The position numbers were made by a program, and so were the translations under genes. Of a stretch of 32,524 nt of DNA, positions 1 to 8,351 are shown piece after piece (position 1 is the stretch's first letter; each line of letters begins with the position of its first letter). The DNA comes from Bacillus marinisedimentorum (lineage in GTDB: Bacteria > Bacillota > Bacilli > Bacillales > Bacillaceae_O). The notes under the pieces are model-generated. The model saw only the letters and a program-made list of their open reading frames with translations. It had not been told where the DNA came from and made no database searches. The DNA lies in the NCBI RefSeq assembly GCF_001644195.2, contig NZ_LWBL02000073.1, positions 1-32,524 on the forward strand. Direction: 5' to 3'.

Positions 1-50
1 CCGAACGGCGCCAAACCACCCAAAATCAGCGCGCTAACGCCTGCATTCAT
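1..50 (-). CDS. Possible 5' end of a membrane protein gene, cut by the window edge
   Basis: Reading leftward from an ATG at 50-48, the frame is open to the window edge and encodes a hydrophobic start (MNAGVSALILGGLAPFG). A stop lies in frame at 62-60, so the start must be this ATG or the TTG at 56-54. The hydrophobic run would suit the first membrane segment of a permease. Only 16 codons are visible and no strong Shine-Dalgarno sequence precedes them, so this may be chance. Confidence 0.3.
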   Translation of the reverse strand, partial: MNAGVSALILGGLAPF

Positions 51-190
51 CGTCAATCTTTAGAAACAAGGCCTAAACCTGCCTGCGCTAACAGAGAACT
101 GGCCCGGCAATCTCAACTAAACAGGTCCGTTTAGCTTCAAAACTATACGCTTTACAATTTTGCAGTTTTAACAAGTCCATAAAAAACCTG

Positions 191-220
191 TTGACGGTAC
201 AAGCCGCAAGTTGTTATAAT
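191..220 (+). promoter_or_regulatory. SigA-type promoter of the hom transcript
   Basis: TTGACG (191-196) and a perfect TATAAT (215-220) are separated by 18 bases. Transcription would begin near 227, about 23 bases before the SAM riboswitch, which is the normal arrangement for an S-box leader. Confidence 0.85.
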
Positions 221-249
221 CTGATTTAACTGAAATTACAAAATAATAG

Positions 250-358
250 CTCTTATCCAGAGAGGTGGAGGGAATAGGCCCGATGAAACCCGGCAACCAT
301 CAAGTTCGCTTGATAAGGTGCCAAGTCCTACAGGTGATGGAACCTGAGAGATAAGGGA
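250..358 (+). promoter_or_regulatory. SAM-I (S-box) riboswitch controlling hom
   Basis: The closing P1 arms CTCTTATCC (from 250) and the complementary GATAAGG (349-355) flank the hallmark S-box elements: AGAGGTGGAGGGA, GGCCCGATGAAACCCGGCAACC, the GGTGCCAA segment and the AACCTGAGAGATAAG end. In this family, binding of S-adenosylmethionine favours a downstream terminator, and such a terminator follows at 372-402. The gene controlled is therefore expected to be switched off when SAM is plentiful. Confidence 0.97.
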
Positions 359-371
359 GGATCGTGCAAGC

Positions 372-402
372 AAAGCCTCTTCTTACCGAAGAGGCTTTTT
401 TT
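372..402 (+). terminator. Riboswitch-controlled intrinsic terminator
   Basis: A 10-bp stem (AAGCCTCTTC at 373-382 with GAAGAGGCTT at 388-397) has a 5-base loop and runs into a T tract. It lies between the SAM aptamer and hom, so it is the expression platform of the riboswitch. Confidence 0.93.
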
Positions 403-460
403 GTTCACGCAACTCCCGTAGAGGCCGAACGAATAATTCAGAAGAGGGAGTGGAGTGAAT

Positions 461-1699
461 ATGAGTACAGTAAATGTAGCTTTATTAGGACTGGGAACAG
501 TGGGAACTGGCGTTTATGAAACGATTAAATCACATGAGGAGCAGCTTCAAGGGGTAATCGGGAAAAAGGTCAGCGTACAGGCGGTGCTCATTAAAGATGC
601 ATCAAAAAAACGTGATGTTGCCGGAGATGTGCTCGTTACGGACCGGTTTGAAGAAATTTTGGAACTGGGTACGATTGAGGTTGTTCTGGAAGCCACCGGC
701 GGCCTGGAACCGGCGTTCACTTATTTGAAACAGGCACTCCAGAAAGGCTGCCATGTGATAACGGCAAACAAGGAAATGTATGCTTATCACGGTGAAGAAC
801 TTGAGATGATTGCCGCACAGCATGCGGTTTCCGTACGATTCGAGGCGACTGTAGCCGGAGGGGTGCCGATCATCCAAACGCTTCAGCACCTGGTCAATGT
901 GAATCGGGTAAAAAAGATCCAGGGTATCCTTAACGGTACATCGAATTTCATCCTGACAACGATGAGGGAGGAGGGGCTGCCGTTTTCTGAAGCGCTGAAA
1001 ATGGCACAGCACCTTGGATATGCAGAAGCTGATCCGACAAATGACATCGAAGGCTATGATGCTTTTTATAAGCTGATGATTTTAAGCAGGGTGTCGTACG
1101 GTATGCAGCCCGTCTGGAATGCAGTAGATCGTTCCGGAATTTCATTCATTACAAGTGAACAAATCCGGCTCGCTTCTGAAGTCGGGCTGAGATTTAAGCA
1201 TATTGCGGAAATTGAATACGGGCCAGATGGTTTGAAAGGAACGGTGAAACCTGTATTGGTTGCAGATACGCATCCGTTTTATCATATCGAAGGTGTTGAC
1301 AACGCGATCAATATCGAAGGTGACATCGTAGGGAACATCACGCTGCAGGGACCTGGAGCAGGAAAATTGCCGACAGCAAGTGCGATGATTGAGGATCTCG
1401 TCCAGGTGGTGAAAAACCGCCAGCCAATCACCGGCCCGCTTCATAGAGAGGTACCTGCTCATGCAGGCGGTGATGACTATCCGACATGGCTTTTGTTCAG
1501 TGAACATGGCTTTTCACATAAAGATCTGGCCGGCTTTAAATCGGCAAGCCTGCTGCATGAAAAGGCTGTAATTGTAAAGGCGGAAGCCGGGAAGCTGGAA
1601 TCCTATTTTTCCGCAGCCAGGCCAGTCGCCGCTTATGCTGTCGAGGGCAATATCGCGCTTGAATCCCTGCCGCTTGCCAGCGGACTGCATTATAACTAA
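461..1699 (+). CDS. hom: Homoserine dehydrogenase, SAM-riboswitch controlled
   Basis: The enzyme reduces aspartate semialdehyde to homoserine, the branch point to threonine and methionine. The N-terminal NAD(P)-binding fold shows GLGTVGTG near residue 9. ATGGLEP, TANKE, NGTSNFI and the family signature around GYAEADPTNDIEGYDA follow. I place the start at ATG 461 because homologues begin about eight residues before the GLGTVG motif. GTG 455 is also in frame, and GAGGGAG (444-450) could serve either, so 412 or 414 residues are possible. The B. subtilis enzyme is about 433 residues and ends in a threonine-sensing ACT domain. Here only about 70 residues follow the catalytic part, and I do not see a convincing ACT domain. 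Together with the S-box leader, this suggests a copy devoted to methionine synthesis (inference). It appears monocistronic. Confidence 0.95.
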   Translation: MSTVNVALLGLGTVGTGVYETIKSHEEQLQGVIGKKVSVQAVLIKDASKKRDVAGDVLVTDRFEEILELGTIEVVLEATGGLEPAFTYLKQALQKGCHVITANKEMYAYHGEELEMIAAQHAVSVRFEATVAGGVPIIQTLQHLVNVNRVKKIQGILNGTSNFILTTMREEGLPFSEALKMAQHLGYAEADPTNDIEGYDAFYKLMILSRVSYGMQPVWNAVDRSGISFITSEQIRLASEVGLRFKHIAEIEYGPDGLKGTVKPVLVADTHPFYHIEGVDNAINIEGDIVGNITLQGPGAGKLPTASAMIEDLVQVVKNRQPITGPLHREVPAHAGGDDYPTWLLFSEHGFSHKDLAGFKSASLLHEKAVIVKAEAGKLESYFSAARPVAAYAVEGNIALESLPLASGLHYN

Positions 1700-1715
1700 A
1701 TACCATGATGACGAA

Positions 1716-1750
1716 AGGCCTTCCTGCAATGGGGAAGGCCTGTTTGCTGT
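1716..1750 (+). terminator. Intrinsic terminator after hom
   Basis: AGGCCTTCC (1716-1724) pairs with GGAAGGCCT (1733-1741). The T-rich tail is interrupted, so termination may be partial. Confidence 0.75.
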
Positions 1751-1769
1751 GCTCATGTTAGTGTTATGT

Positions 1770-2087
1770 TCATGGAGAAATCAATTTCAAGCCGATTACT
1801 GAACATATGATCAGGCTAATGAAGAAAAGCCTCTTCCAGTTTCTTGATTCTCCAAATGCAGCCATTCCCAGAAGTGCGCTTCCGGCTGTTCCGATTCCGG
1901 TCCAAACAGCATACGCCGTTCCCATTGGGATGGTTTCCATCGCTTTTGATAGAAACAAGAAACTTAATAAAAATCCTGCCAGCAAAACGGAGTAAGAGGA
2001 AACACTTCTCTTGCTGTTAACAAGATTGATACCCAGTACACCGATTACTTCAAACATGCCTCCGATGATGAGAAAAAGCCAGTTCAA
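1770..2087 (-). CDS. ykkD: SMR-family efflux subunit, YkkD-like
   Basis: This is a 105-residue, four-helix small multidrug resistance protein. It has the conserved [15 protein letters not shown] segment and the ending [11 protein letters not shown], both close to B. subtilis YkkD as I recall it. The start is TTG at 2087, whose TTGA overlaps the TGA stop of the upstream partner, so the two are translationally coupled. Paired SMR proteins of this type form a heteromeric exporter in the membrane. In B. subtilis YkkCD exports guanidinium under a guanidine-I riboswitch. This half has no acidic residue in its first helix region except the family's conserved Glu (FEVIGVLG near residue 13). Confidence 0.88.
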   Translation of the reverse strand: MNWLFLIIGGMFEVIGVLGINLVNSKRSVSSYSVLLAGFLLSFLFLSKAMETIPMGTAYAVWTGIGTAGSALLGMAAFGESRNWKRLFFISLIICSVIGLKLISP

Positions 2088-2431
2088 CTGCTTTCAACCC
2101 CTTTCTCATCAGTTTGATCCGTGACAGTCTTCAAGCCGATGATTCCAATCAGGAGTACTGCCAGCAGGACCATCCTGATCCAGTTGAGGGGTTCATTGAA
2201 AAAGATGATTTCAGAAAAAACAGCGCCGACTGTCCCAATTCCGGTGAAAATGGCATAAACCGTTCCAGTCGGCAATTTGCTGGATGCCGCCATAAGGAAA
2301 TAAAAACTGGCGTAAATCGCTATTGCGGTTGCGGACCATGCCAGCAAGCCGGAAGCATGTTTTAGCCCGATGACCCACATAACTTCAAAAATTCCGGCAA
2401 GCAGCACGAGCATCCAGTGGTTATTTTTCAT
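2084..2431 (-). CDS. ykkC: SMR-family efflux subunit, YkkC-like
   Basis: This is the first gene of the SMR pair. It has four predicted helices, the essential membrane Glu in [15 protein letters not shown], and the signature [17 protein letters not shown], followed by a short charged tail (TDQTDEKG). An ATG at 2467 is in frame, but it would lie only about eight bases from the predicted transcription start. I prefer the ATG at 2431, which gives 115 residues, matches the roughly 112 of YkkC, and has AGGAG upstream at a rather long spacing. The guanidine-I riboswitch that controls ykkCD in B. subtilis does not fit here, because only 61 bases separate the 2467 ATG from the preceding gene. The substrate is therefore less certain. 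Confidence 0.88.
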   Translation of the reverse strand: MKNNHWMLVLLAGIFEVMWVIGLKHASGLLAWSATAIAIYASFYFLMAASSKLPTGTVYAIFTGIGTVGAVFSEIIFFNEPLNWIRMVLLAVLLIGIIGLKTVTDQTDEKGVESS

Positions 2432-2481
2432 GTGTCCGTTCAACTCCTGTAACATCTGTTCCTTCATTTAAAACAGTTTTC

Positions 2482-2511
2482 ATTATACGCTATTTTGGCT
2501 TTGCGCGGCAA
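2482..2511 (-). promoter_or_regulatory. Predicted promoter of the SMR pair
   Basis: On the minus strand TTGCCG (2511-2506) and TATAAT (2487-2482) are 18 bases apart. The predicted start near 2475 gives a leader of about 44 bases to the ATG at 2431. This supports that start and suggests transcription independent of the upstream BCCT gene. Confidence 0.6.
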
Positions 2512-2528
2512 ACGCAAGCGTATCCGAA

Positions 2529-4067
2529 TTATTTATCTCTTTTCATATTCCCCTGTTGATCAAATTCGGCATGAAGGGCTTTATACAGTGAATAACACAT
2601 TAAAAACAGAATCAGGGTAAATGGAACTGCCGCGACAAGGGACGCAGTTTCAAGGCCCTGGAGTCCGCTTGCACTTAGGAGCACAATCGCAATCGCTGCC
2701 TGGAGCACGCCCCAGATGATTTTGACTGGGTTACTCGGTGTCAGTTTCCCGCGCGACGTCATCATAGCAAGCACATACGTAGCTGAATCGGCTGATGTTG
2801 TAAGAAACGTGAAAATCAGAATGATTGTCACAATCGAAATGACCATGCTCATAGAAAAATTAGAAATGGTTTCAAAAAGAGCCGCGGGCACATTCCCGTC
2901 GACTGCCTGGGCAATATCCTGCCCTTGGAAAATATCCAGATGGAGCGCTGTTCCACCAAATACAGCCATCCACAGCATGGCAATAGCCGGCGGTACGAAC
3001 ATGGCAGCAAATATATACTCGCGAATCGTCCGGCCTCTGGATACACGTGCCACAAAAGAACCTACATATGGAGACCAGGCGATTGCCCATGCCCAGTAAA
3101 ATAATGTCCATTCGCTGAGCCATTTGTTTTCATCCTGGTACGGTTTGAAATTGAAGCTCATCTCGAAAAAGTTTTGCATATAGTCACCTATTCCAAGCGC
3201 AAACACTTTCAAGATAAAAAAAGTGGGCCCGATAAACACGAAAAGGAGCATCAGCAGGCCTGCAATGGAAAGATTGGCTATACTCAAATACCGGATGCCT
3301 TTACTCAAACCGGTTGTTGTCGATGTGAGGTACATGGCAAGAAGTACGCCCATGATCATAATTTGGATGAACATGTTTTCCGGCATGCCGAATACTTCTT
3401 TCAGGCCTCCGTTTACTTGCAGTACACCGAGCCCAAGAGAGGTCGCCACTCCGATCGCTGTGGCGATGACTGCAAGAATATCAATGGCTGTTCTTACCGC
3501 CGGATATTTGCCTACACCAAAAACAGGGTCCATAAATGTGCTGATCAAAGCCGGTTTTTTCTTTCGGAACTGAAAATACGCAAGCGCAAGGCCGACAGTG
3601 GAGAAAACCGCCCACTGACTGATTCCCCAGTGGAAGAAGGAATATTGCATTGCCGTTCTGGCTGCTTCAGGACTGAGTGAAACAATTTCATCACGCGGAG
3701 GCTTCAAAAAGTGCTGCATCGGTTCTGCAACGCCGAAAAACACAAGCCCAACGCCAAAACCTGCACTGAAAAGCATCCCGATCCAGGTGAAGAAGGAATA
3801 CTTGGGTTCCGAATCGTTGTCACCAAGCTTGATATCTCCATACTTTGAAACGGCCAGGAAAAGACCAAATATAATTAAGAAAAAGACAGCAAACATATAC
3901 AGCCAGCCAAAAGCCTCGACTGTAAAGCTGAATGCTGCCTCAGCCTGTTTTTTGAATTGTGCCGGAAGAACGGCTCCCCAGACTACAATAGCGGTTATAA
4001 AAATGGTTGATATCCAGAAAACATAATTTTTTTTAAAATGTCCAGTGATTTTGGATACTTCAACAAT
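2529..4067 (-). CDS. BCCT-family osmolyte (betaine/choline/carnitine) transporter, unusual start
   Basis: The protein is a sodium-coupled transporter of the BCCT family with about 12 helices, similar to OpuD and to the second copy at 5374-6966. It has the glycine-rich motif AGFGVGLVFFGVAEPM (G-x-G-x-G, as in betaine carriers), YWAWAIAWSPYVGSFVAR and VSRGRTIRE. The first normal start codon is ATG 3896, but that would remove the first transmembrane helix. The frame stays open and homologous up to 4067 (KKNYVFWIS...WGAVLP...EAFGWLYMFAV), next to a strong GGAGG at about 4073-4077. No ATG, GTG or TTG exists in that stretch. The start may be ATT 4067, or an 8-A tract (minus strand, 4034-4027) may carry a one-base shift from a TTG start. 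I give 4067 as the probable beginning of the coding region. Confidence 0.85.
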   Translation of the reverse strand: MVEVSKITGHFKKNYVFWISTIFITAIVVWGAVLPAQFKKQAEAAFSFTVEAFGWLYMFAVFFLIIFGLFLAVSKYGDIKLGDNDSEPKYSFFTWIGMLFSAGFGVGLVFFGVAEPMQHFLKPPRDEIVSLSPEAARTAMQYSFFHWGISQWAVFSTVGLALAYFQFRKKKPALISTFMDPVFGVGKYPAVRTAIDILAVIATAIGVATSLGLGVLQVNGGLKEVFGMPENMFIQIMIMGVLLAMYLTSTTTGLSKGIRYLSIANLSIAGLLMLLFVFIGPTFFILKVFALGIGDYMQNFFEMSFNFKPYQDENKWLSEWTLFYWAWAIAWSPYVGSFVARVSRGRTIREYIFAAMFVPPAIAMLWMAVFGGTALHLDIFQGQDIAQAVDGNVPAALFETISNFSMSMVISIVTIILIFTFLTTSADSATYVLAMMTSRGKLTPSNPVKIIWGVLQAAIAIVLLSASGLQGLETASLVAAVPFTLILFLMCYSLYKALHAEFDQQGNMKRDK

Positions 4068-4303
4068 AGGACCTCCAATTTCACATGAAGAGTTTAGCTA
4101 GAAAGATTTTGCTATAGGTGGTAATTTCACTGAATTTAGATTTTAAAACGTATCCAATGAAAACAGGATATTGGCCTCGATAATTGAAGGATATTATAAG
4201 CCTATAGATGGATTTTGCCATGAAGATTGATACTGAATATGGCGGATGGAGGCGTCAAACAGTAAATACCTCTGATTGTCTGCCAGCTAAAGTGCTATCG
4301 AGC

Positions 4304-5197
4304 TTACCTTTTTCTCTTAGGGGAAAGTATGGGGCTTCCGAGTTCATTGATCAAGATGGCGGCAACAATTAATGTGATACCTGCCCATTGCCGCCCTGAA
4401 ACCGATTCTGAAAGGAATACCATTGCTGTGATGATGGCAACCGGCAACTCAATCGAGCTGAGCATATTGGCGAGTCTGCCGGATATCAGGGGAGTTCCTG
4501 CCGCAAAGAACAAAGGCGGGATGACGGCTCCGACCAGCGCTATACCGGTTCCTATCAGCCATAATCGCCCATCTGAAAACCGAATATCGGGAATGTCCTG
4601 GAAGAAAATAATCAAGACAAGAATCGCGGAGCCGGAAACCATCAAGGCACTTCTTATAAGAGGGTGCGTACCGGCGGCAACCCGGCCGCTGGAAAAAATG
4701 AACCCCGCATACGATACTCCTGATAAGAGACCGAGTAACAGCCCTGCGGCCGGAAGCTCAAAAACTTCGCCACCCAATATATTGGAAGCAAAAAATACAC
4801 CCGTTAAGGTGACGGCCATTGATATGTAGTTAATCCTATCAGGCCTTGCTTTACTGAAAATCCATTCATAAACCATGCCGATCCAGACGAACTGGAAGAG
4901 AAGAATGATTGCAAGGGATGCGGGTAAGTATTTCATTGCGCCGTAATAAAAAATACTTGTCAGGCCGACTGAAGTTCCTGTCAGGGCGGTTTTCATCACA
5001 TTTTTTACATTTATCCCGCTGACATCCAGACCTTTGAGGAAGGTGAACATCCATAACAATGCCGTTGCCGTGAGCATCTGGGTAATATTGATTTGACCCA
5101 GTGAATAACCGTAACCAAACCCGGTTTTAACAAATATCGGTGTAAAGCCGAAGCTTGCAGCTCCGATTAAAACAAGAACCACACCTTTGGTTTTCAA
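4304..5197 (-). CDS. EamA/DMT-superfamily permease
   Basis: This is a 297-residue inner-membrane protein with about ten hydrophobic segments arranged as two EamA repeats (roughly residues 5-135 and 150-285). The first begins GAASFGFTPIFVKTGFGYG and the second carries SGVSYAGFIFSSGRVAAGTHP. A basic tail (SPKRKR) ends the protein. The start is TTG 5197 with AGGAGGG six bases upstream. Members export or import metabolites such as amino acids, but the substrate cannot be read from sequence. It lies between two osmolyte transporters on the same strand. A terminator at 5277-5308 separates it from the upstream BCCT gene, so it is probably transcribed on its own. Confidence 0.88.
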   Translation of the reverse strand: MKTKGVVLVLIGAASFGFTPIFVKTGFGYGYSLGQINITQMLTATALLWMFTFLKGLDVSGINVKNVMKTALTGTSVGLTSIFYYGAMKYLPASLAIILLFQFVWIGMVYEWIFSKARPDRINYISMAVTLTGVFFASNILGGEVFELPAAGLLLGLLSGVSYAGFIFSSGRVAAGTHPLIRSALMVSGSAILVLIIFFQDIPDIRFSDGRLWLIGTGIALVGAVIPPLFFAAGTPLISGRLANMLSSIELPVAIITAMVFLSESVSGRQWAGITLIVAAILINELGSPILSPKRKR

Positions 5198-5276
5198 GGA
5201 TATCCCTCCTGAGCTGCTGAAACACTTACTGTCCCACTGTCATTCATTCAATTGCACCAACCTTAAATCATAAACA

Positions 5277-5308
5277 AACAGTCCAATTTACCATGAAATT
5301 GGACTGTT
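5277..5308 (-). terminator. Intrinsic terminator after the second BCCT gene
   Basis: A perfect 13-bp stem (5277-5289 with 5296-5308) and a 6-base loop are followed on the minus strand by TTGTTTA. It lies about 65 bases beyond the stop codon of the BCCT gene at 5374. Confidence 0.85.
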
Positions 5309-5373
5309 CGTCATCAAGTTCAATTCTTTATCCATGAAGCGGGACCTGTGGAGCGAAAGCTGTCTGCAGCCGG

Positions 5374-6966
5374 TTATTCCACTGGTTTTTCCGTTTCCTG
5401 CTTCTTTTTCCTTTTCAGCGCCTTTGGTTCCCTATGCCGCTTTCTTTCAGGGATTGGCTCTCTTTGCAGGGATTTAAAGAGTGACAATGCCATCATGATC
5501 AAAATCACCGTGAACGGCAATGCAGCGACAAGCGAGGCAGTCTGTAATCCTTCTAACCCGCTGCTGACGATCAGAACAGCTGCAATTGCAGCCTGGAGTA
5601 TACCCCAGATGACTTTGACACCCATCGGCGGAATCAGCTGGCCGCGGGTTGTCATGATGCCGAGTACATATGTCGCCGAGTCAGCCGAAGTAACCAGGAA
5701 TGTGAAAATCAAAGTAATGGCTATCACGGAAAGGATCATGCTCATCGGAAAATAACTGAATGTCTCAAAAAGGGCACTTGTCACATTTGCATCAACAGCC
5801 TGGGCAATATCAGTGCCGTGGAATAAATCCATGTTCAGTGCCGTGCCGCCAAAAATGGCCATCCACACAATTGCGATTGCCGGCGGGATAATCAGAACCC
5901 CGATGATGAATTCTCGTATCGTCCGCCCCCTTGAAACACGGGCAACGAATGAACCGACAAACGGGGACCAGGCAATAACCCATGCCCAGTAAAACAGCGT
6001 CCAGTCCCTGACCCAGCTGCCGCCTTCGTACGGCGTAAGACGGAAGCTCATCCCGACGAAGTTCTGAATATAATCACCGGTTCCAAGTGTCAAAGAATTC
6101 AGTATGAATACTGTCGGCCCGAGAAAGAAAAAGACAACCATCAACATAATGGCAAGAATCATATTCAGGTTACTTAAGTATTTGATGCCTTTGTCAAGCC
6201 CGGTCGTTGACGAGGTAAGGTAAAGGACCATCAGAATTCCGGTTACTACGATGTTCATAATCGGATTATTTGGAATGCCGAATACATGGTTCAGCCCGCC
6301 GTTTATTTGCAGGATTCCCATTCCGAGAGAAGTGGCCACACCGGTGACAGTGGCAATGACAGCTAGAACGTCAATCGTTGACCTAAGCGTGGTATGATTG
6401 CCTTCACCGAGTAACGGATCAAGAGTGGAGCTGATTAAAGATTTTTTATGATGCCTGAACTGGAAGTAGCCGAGGGCAAGCCCCACGATTGTAAAGACGG
6501 ACCACTGATGAATCCCCCAGTGGAAAAAAGAATAGCGCATGGCTGTCCGGGCTGCCTCTGCTGATTCAGGCGCAACCGTATCAAGCGGCGGCACGAGATA
6601 ATGCTGCATAGGCTCAGCAACTCCCCAGAATACGAGCCCGACACCGAATCCGGCGCTGAACAGCATTCCGATCCATGTAAAGAAACTGTATTCCGGCCTG
6701 GACGAGTCCGGTCCAAGCCGAATTCTTCCAAACCTGCTTATAGCAAGGTAAAACAGGAAAATAACAAAGAAAAACACAGACATGAGATAAAACCAGCCGA
6801 ACGACTTTGTTGTGAAGTCGTAGACGATACCGGCATTATCGGCTAAAGATCCCGGTGAAAAAGCTCCCCATAGAACAAACAGGAAGATAAACACCGCTGA
6901 TATCCAGAAAACGGGATTTGTTTTGCTGGACGTTTCATTCTGTTCATTGTCACTGGCATTACTCAT
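5374..6966 (-). CDS. BCCT-family osmolyte transporter (glycine betaine type)
   Basis: This 530-residue secondary transporter has about 12 helices and is expected to take up glycine betaine or related compounds with sodium under osmotic stress. It has the family motifs AGFGVGLVFWGVAEPM (G-x-G-x-G in helix 3), YFHWGIHQW-like sequence in helix 5, YWAWVIAWSPFVGSFVAR and VSRGRTIREF. A long hydrophilic N-terminus (residues 1-18) and a basic C-terminal tail rich in Lys, Arg and Glu (after about residue 495) are typical of the osmosensing ends in this family. The ATG at 6966 has GGAGGTG eight bases upstream. It is a close paralogue of the gene at 2529-4067, so a local duplication is likely, with the EamA gene between them. 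Confidence 0.93.
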   Translation of the reverse strand: MSNASDNEQNETSSKTNPVFWISAVFIFLFVLWGAFSPGSLADNAGIVYDFTTKSFGWFYLMSVFFFVIFLFYLAISRFGRIRLGPDSSRPEYSFFTWIGMLFSAGFGVGLVFWGVAEPMQHYLVPPLDTVAPESAEAARTAMRYSFFHWGIHQWSVFTIVGLALGYFQFRHHKKSLISSTLDPLLGEGNHTTLRSTIDVLAVIATVTGVATSLGMGILQINGGLNHVFGIPNNPIMNIVVTGILMVLYLTSSTTGLDKGIKYLSNLNMILAIMLMVVFFFLGPTVFILNSLTLGTGDYIQNFVGMSFRLTPYEGGSWVRDWTLFYWAWVIAWSPFVGSFVARVSRGRTIREFIIGVLIIPPAIAIVWMAIFGGTALNMDLFHGTDIAQAVDANVTSALFETFSYFPMSMILSVIAITLIFTFLVTSADSATYVLGIMTTRGQLIPPMGVKVIWGILQAAIAAVLIVSSGLEGLQTASLVAALPFTVILIMMALSLFKSLQREPIPERKRHREPKALKRKKKQETEKPVE

Positions 6967-7007
6967 TCACTAGCACCTCCGAAAATCTGAACTGCGTTTA
7001 TAAATTA

Positions 7008-7035
7008 TGTATAGTACGGGTGTAAATGCAGGCAA
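7008..7035 (-). promoter_or_regulatory. Predicted promoter of the second BCCT gene
   Basis: On the minus strand TTGCCT (7035-7030) and TATACA (7013-7008) have a 16-base spacer, about 40 bases upstream of the ATG. A 7-bp inverted repeat (TGCAGGC/GCCTGCA, about 7027-7057) overlaps the -35 region and could be an operator, but I recognise no known site. Confidence 0.5.
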
Positions 7036-7059
7036 CTTTCTTTTTCCCGGGCCTGCACT

Positions 7060-7430
7060 ATACCATTTCGAACCGTGTCCAAAAAATCAAACGGTAATCT
7101 ATCATCTGTTTTCCATACCCGGACACTCAAATGCCTAAACAATTCTAACTAGAACGTCACACCGTGTCGAATGAAAGGAAAATTATGAAAGTAAAAGTGA
7201 AGCTGAACCGCAGCACATCATTAGTTCGTCAATTCCTATAATTTTTTGACGGAAGAATTTGTTTTTATGGATTAGGCTCGGCTAAGGATGAAACAATACT
7301 ATATGTCCGTTTAACTGCATGGCTGTGCATGGTAAGATAAAATAAGATTAGAGAACGTGTATTGTAACTTATCAAGCTGTTGAAATAGTCTTTGATTTCA
7401 GCGTTAATCAAAAAGAGAGACGGCTGGGGG
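7060..7430. other. Intergenic stretch between divergent genes, no gene seen
   Basis: This AT-rich region separates the divergent BCCT and inositol-phosphatase genes. It holds ACCGTGTC twice (about 7072 and 7162) and a possible 18-codon frame at 7185-7241 with a weak AAAGGAA, which I do not consider a gene. No terminator, RNA motif or known operator was recognised. The promoter of the phosphatase gene must lie here, but no clear -35/-10 pair stands out. Confidence 0.5.
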
Positions 7431-7440
7431 GACATTCGCT

Positions 7441-8217
7441 ATGAAGCAATATTCGGAAATACTTACAAATATCAAAAACTGGGTGAATGAGGCAGGAGAA
7501 GAACTTCTTGAAGGTCTTGAACGCACCATTGAAATCAATGAAAAGTCTTCTTCTATCGATCTTGTGACCGAAATGGATATCTGGGCCGAAAAGTTCCTGC
7601 TCGGCAAAATAGGGGAGCACTATCCCGGACACGCAGTTGTGACAGAGGAAGGCGGTACAGTAGAGGTCGTGAGCGGAAGTGAATACGAGTGGATCATTGA
7701 TCCGATTGACGGGACAACCAACTATGCTCATGGCTTTCCGATGTTCTGCATTTCCATAGGGGTCAAGCATCACGGGGAAACGGTCATCGGCGTAGTGTAT
7801 GCACCGGGACTCGGGGAATTGTACGAAGCAGTAAAAGGTAAAGGGTCCTATTTAAATGGTAAGCCGCTCGTCGTTTCAAGACGGAAGAAATTAAGGCAGG
7901 CTGTCATTGCAACCGGGTTTCCGTATGACCGGGCGGAGCATCCTCAAAACAATGTCAATGAGTTCAGCAAGGTCGTGCTTGAAGTGGGAGGCATCCGCCG
8001 GACGGGAAGCGCTGCCCTTGACTTGTGCCAGGTGGCTGCAGGCCGGTTTGAAGGGTATTGGGAATTTAAACTGAAGCCGTGGGATGTTACGGCAGGGATA
8101 TTGCTTGTTGAAGAAGCAGGCGGCCGTGTCAAAGTGGAACAGCAGGATACAGGCTTGCACGTACTTGCCGGAAACGATACGATATTCATTGAATTGGAGC
8201 GCCTGCTTGAAGCATAG
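7441..8217 (+). CDS. Inositol-monophosphatase family phosphatase (SuhB/YktC type)
   Basis: This 258-residue cytoplasmic, magnesium-dependent phosphatase shows the three family metal-site elements: TEEGG near residue 67, DPIDGTTNYAHGFP near residue 84, and the C-terminal WDVTAGILLVEEAGG. Length is normal for the family. Members hydrolyse inositol monophosphate, related sugar phosphates, 3'-phosphoadenosine-type substrates or fructose-1,6-bisphosphate, and the exact substrate is not decided by sequence. A G-rich Shine-Dalgarno (GGGGGG) lies about seven bases before the ATG. No partner gene lies next to it. The following GyrI-like gene is 134 bases away and may have its own promoter. Confidence 0.93.
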   Translation: MKQYSEILTNIKNWVNEAGEELLEGLERTIEINEKSSSIDLVTEMDIWAEKFLLGKIGEHYPGHAVVTEEGGTVEVVSGSEYEWIIDPIDGTTNYAHGFPMFCISIGVKHHGETVIGVVYAPGLGELYEAVKGKGSYLNGKPLVVSRRKKLRQAVIATGFPYDRAEHPQNNVNEFSKVVLEVGGIRRTGSAALDLCQVAAGRFEGYWEFKLKPWDVTAGILLVEEAGGRVKVEQQDTGLHVLAGNDTIFIELERLLEA

Positions 8218-8351
8218 TTTTACCGGTTTTGATGAGCCGGGTCTCAGGAGGGTTCAAACGCATTTTCCAGCCAGAGGCTGCTTAATGCATGATGAGAACA
8301 GGTTTGTTTTCTATCATGTGGACGGATATTCCGATACAGGAGGCGGAGGAA

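Noticed and set aside
7185-7241. 18-codon frame with AAAGGAA before its ATG in the BCCT-phosphatase gap
   Set aside because: It is very short, the SD is weak, no terminator follows and the composition is unremarkable.
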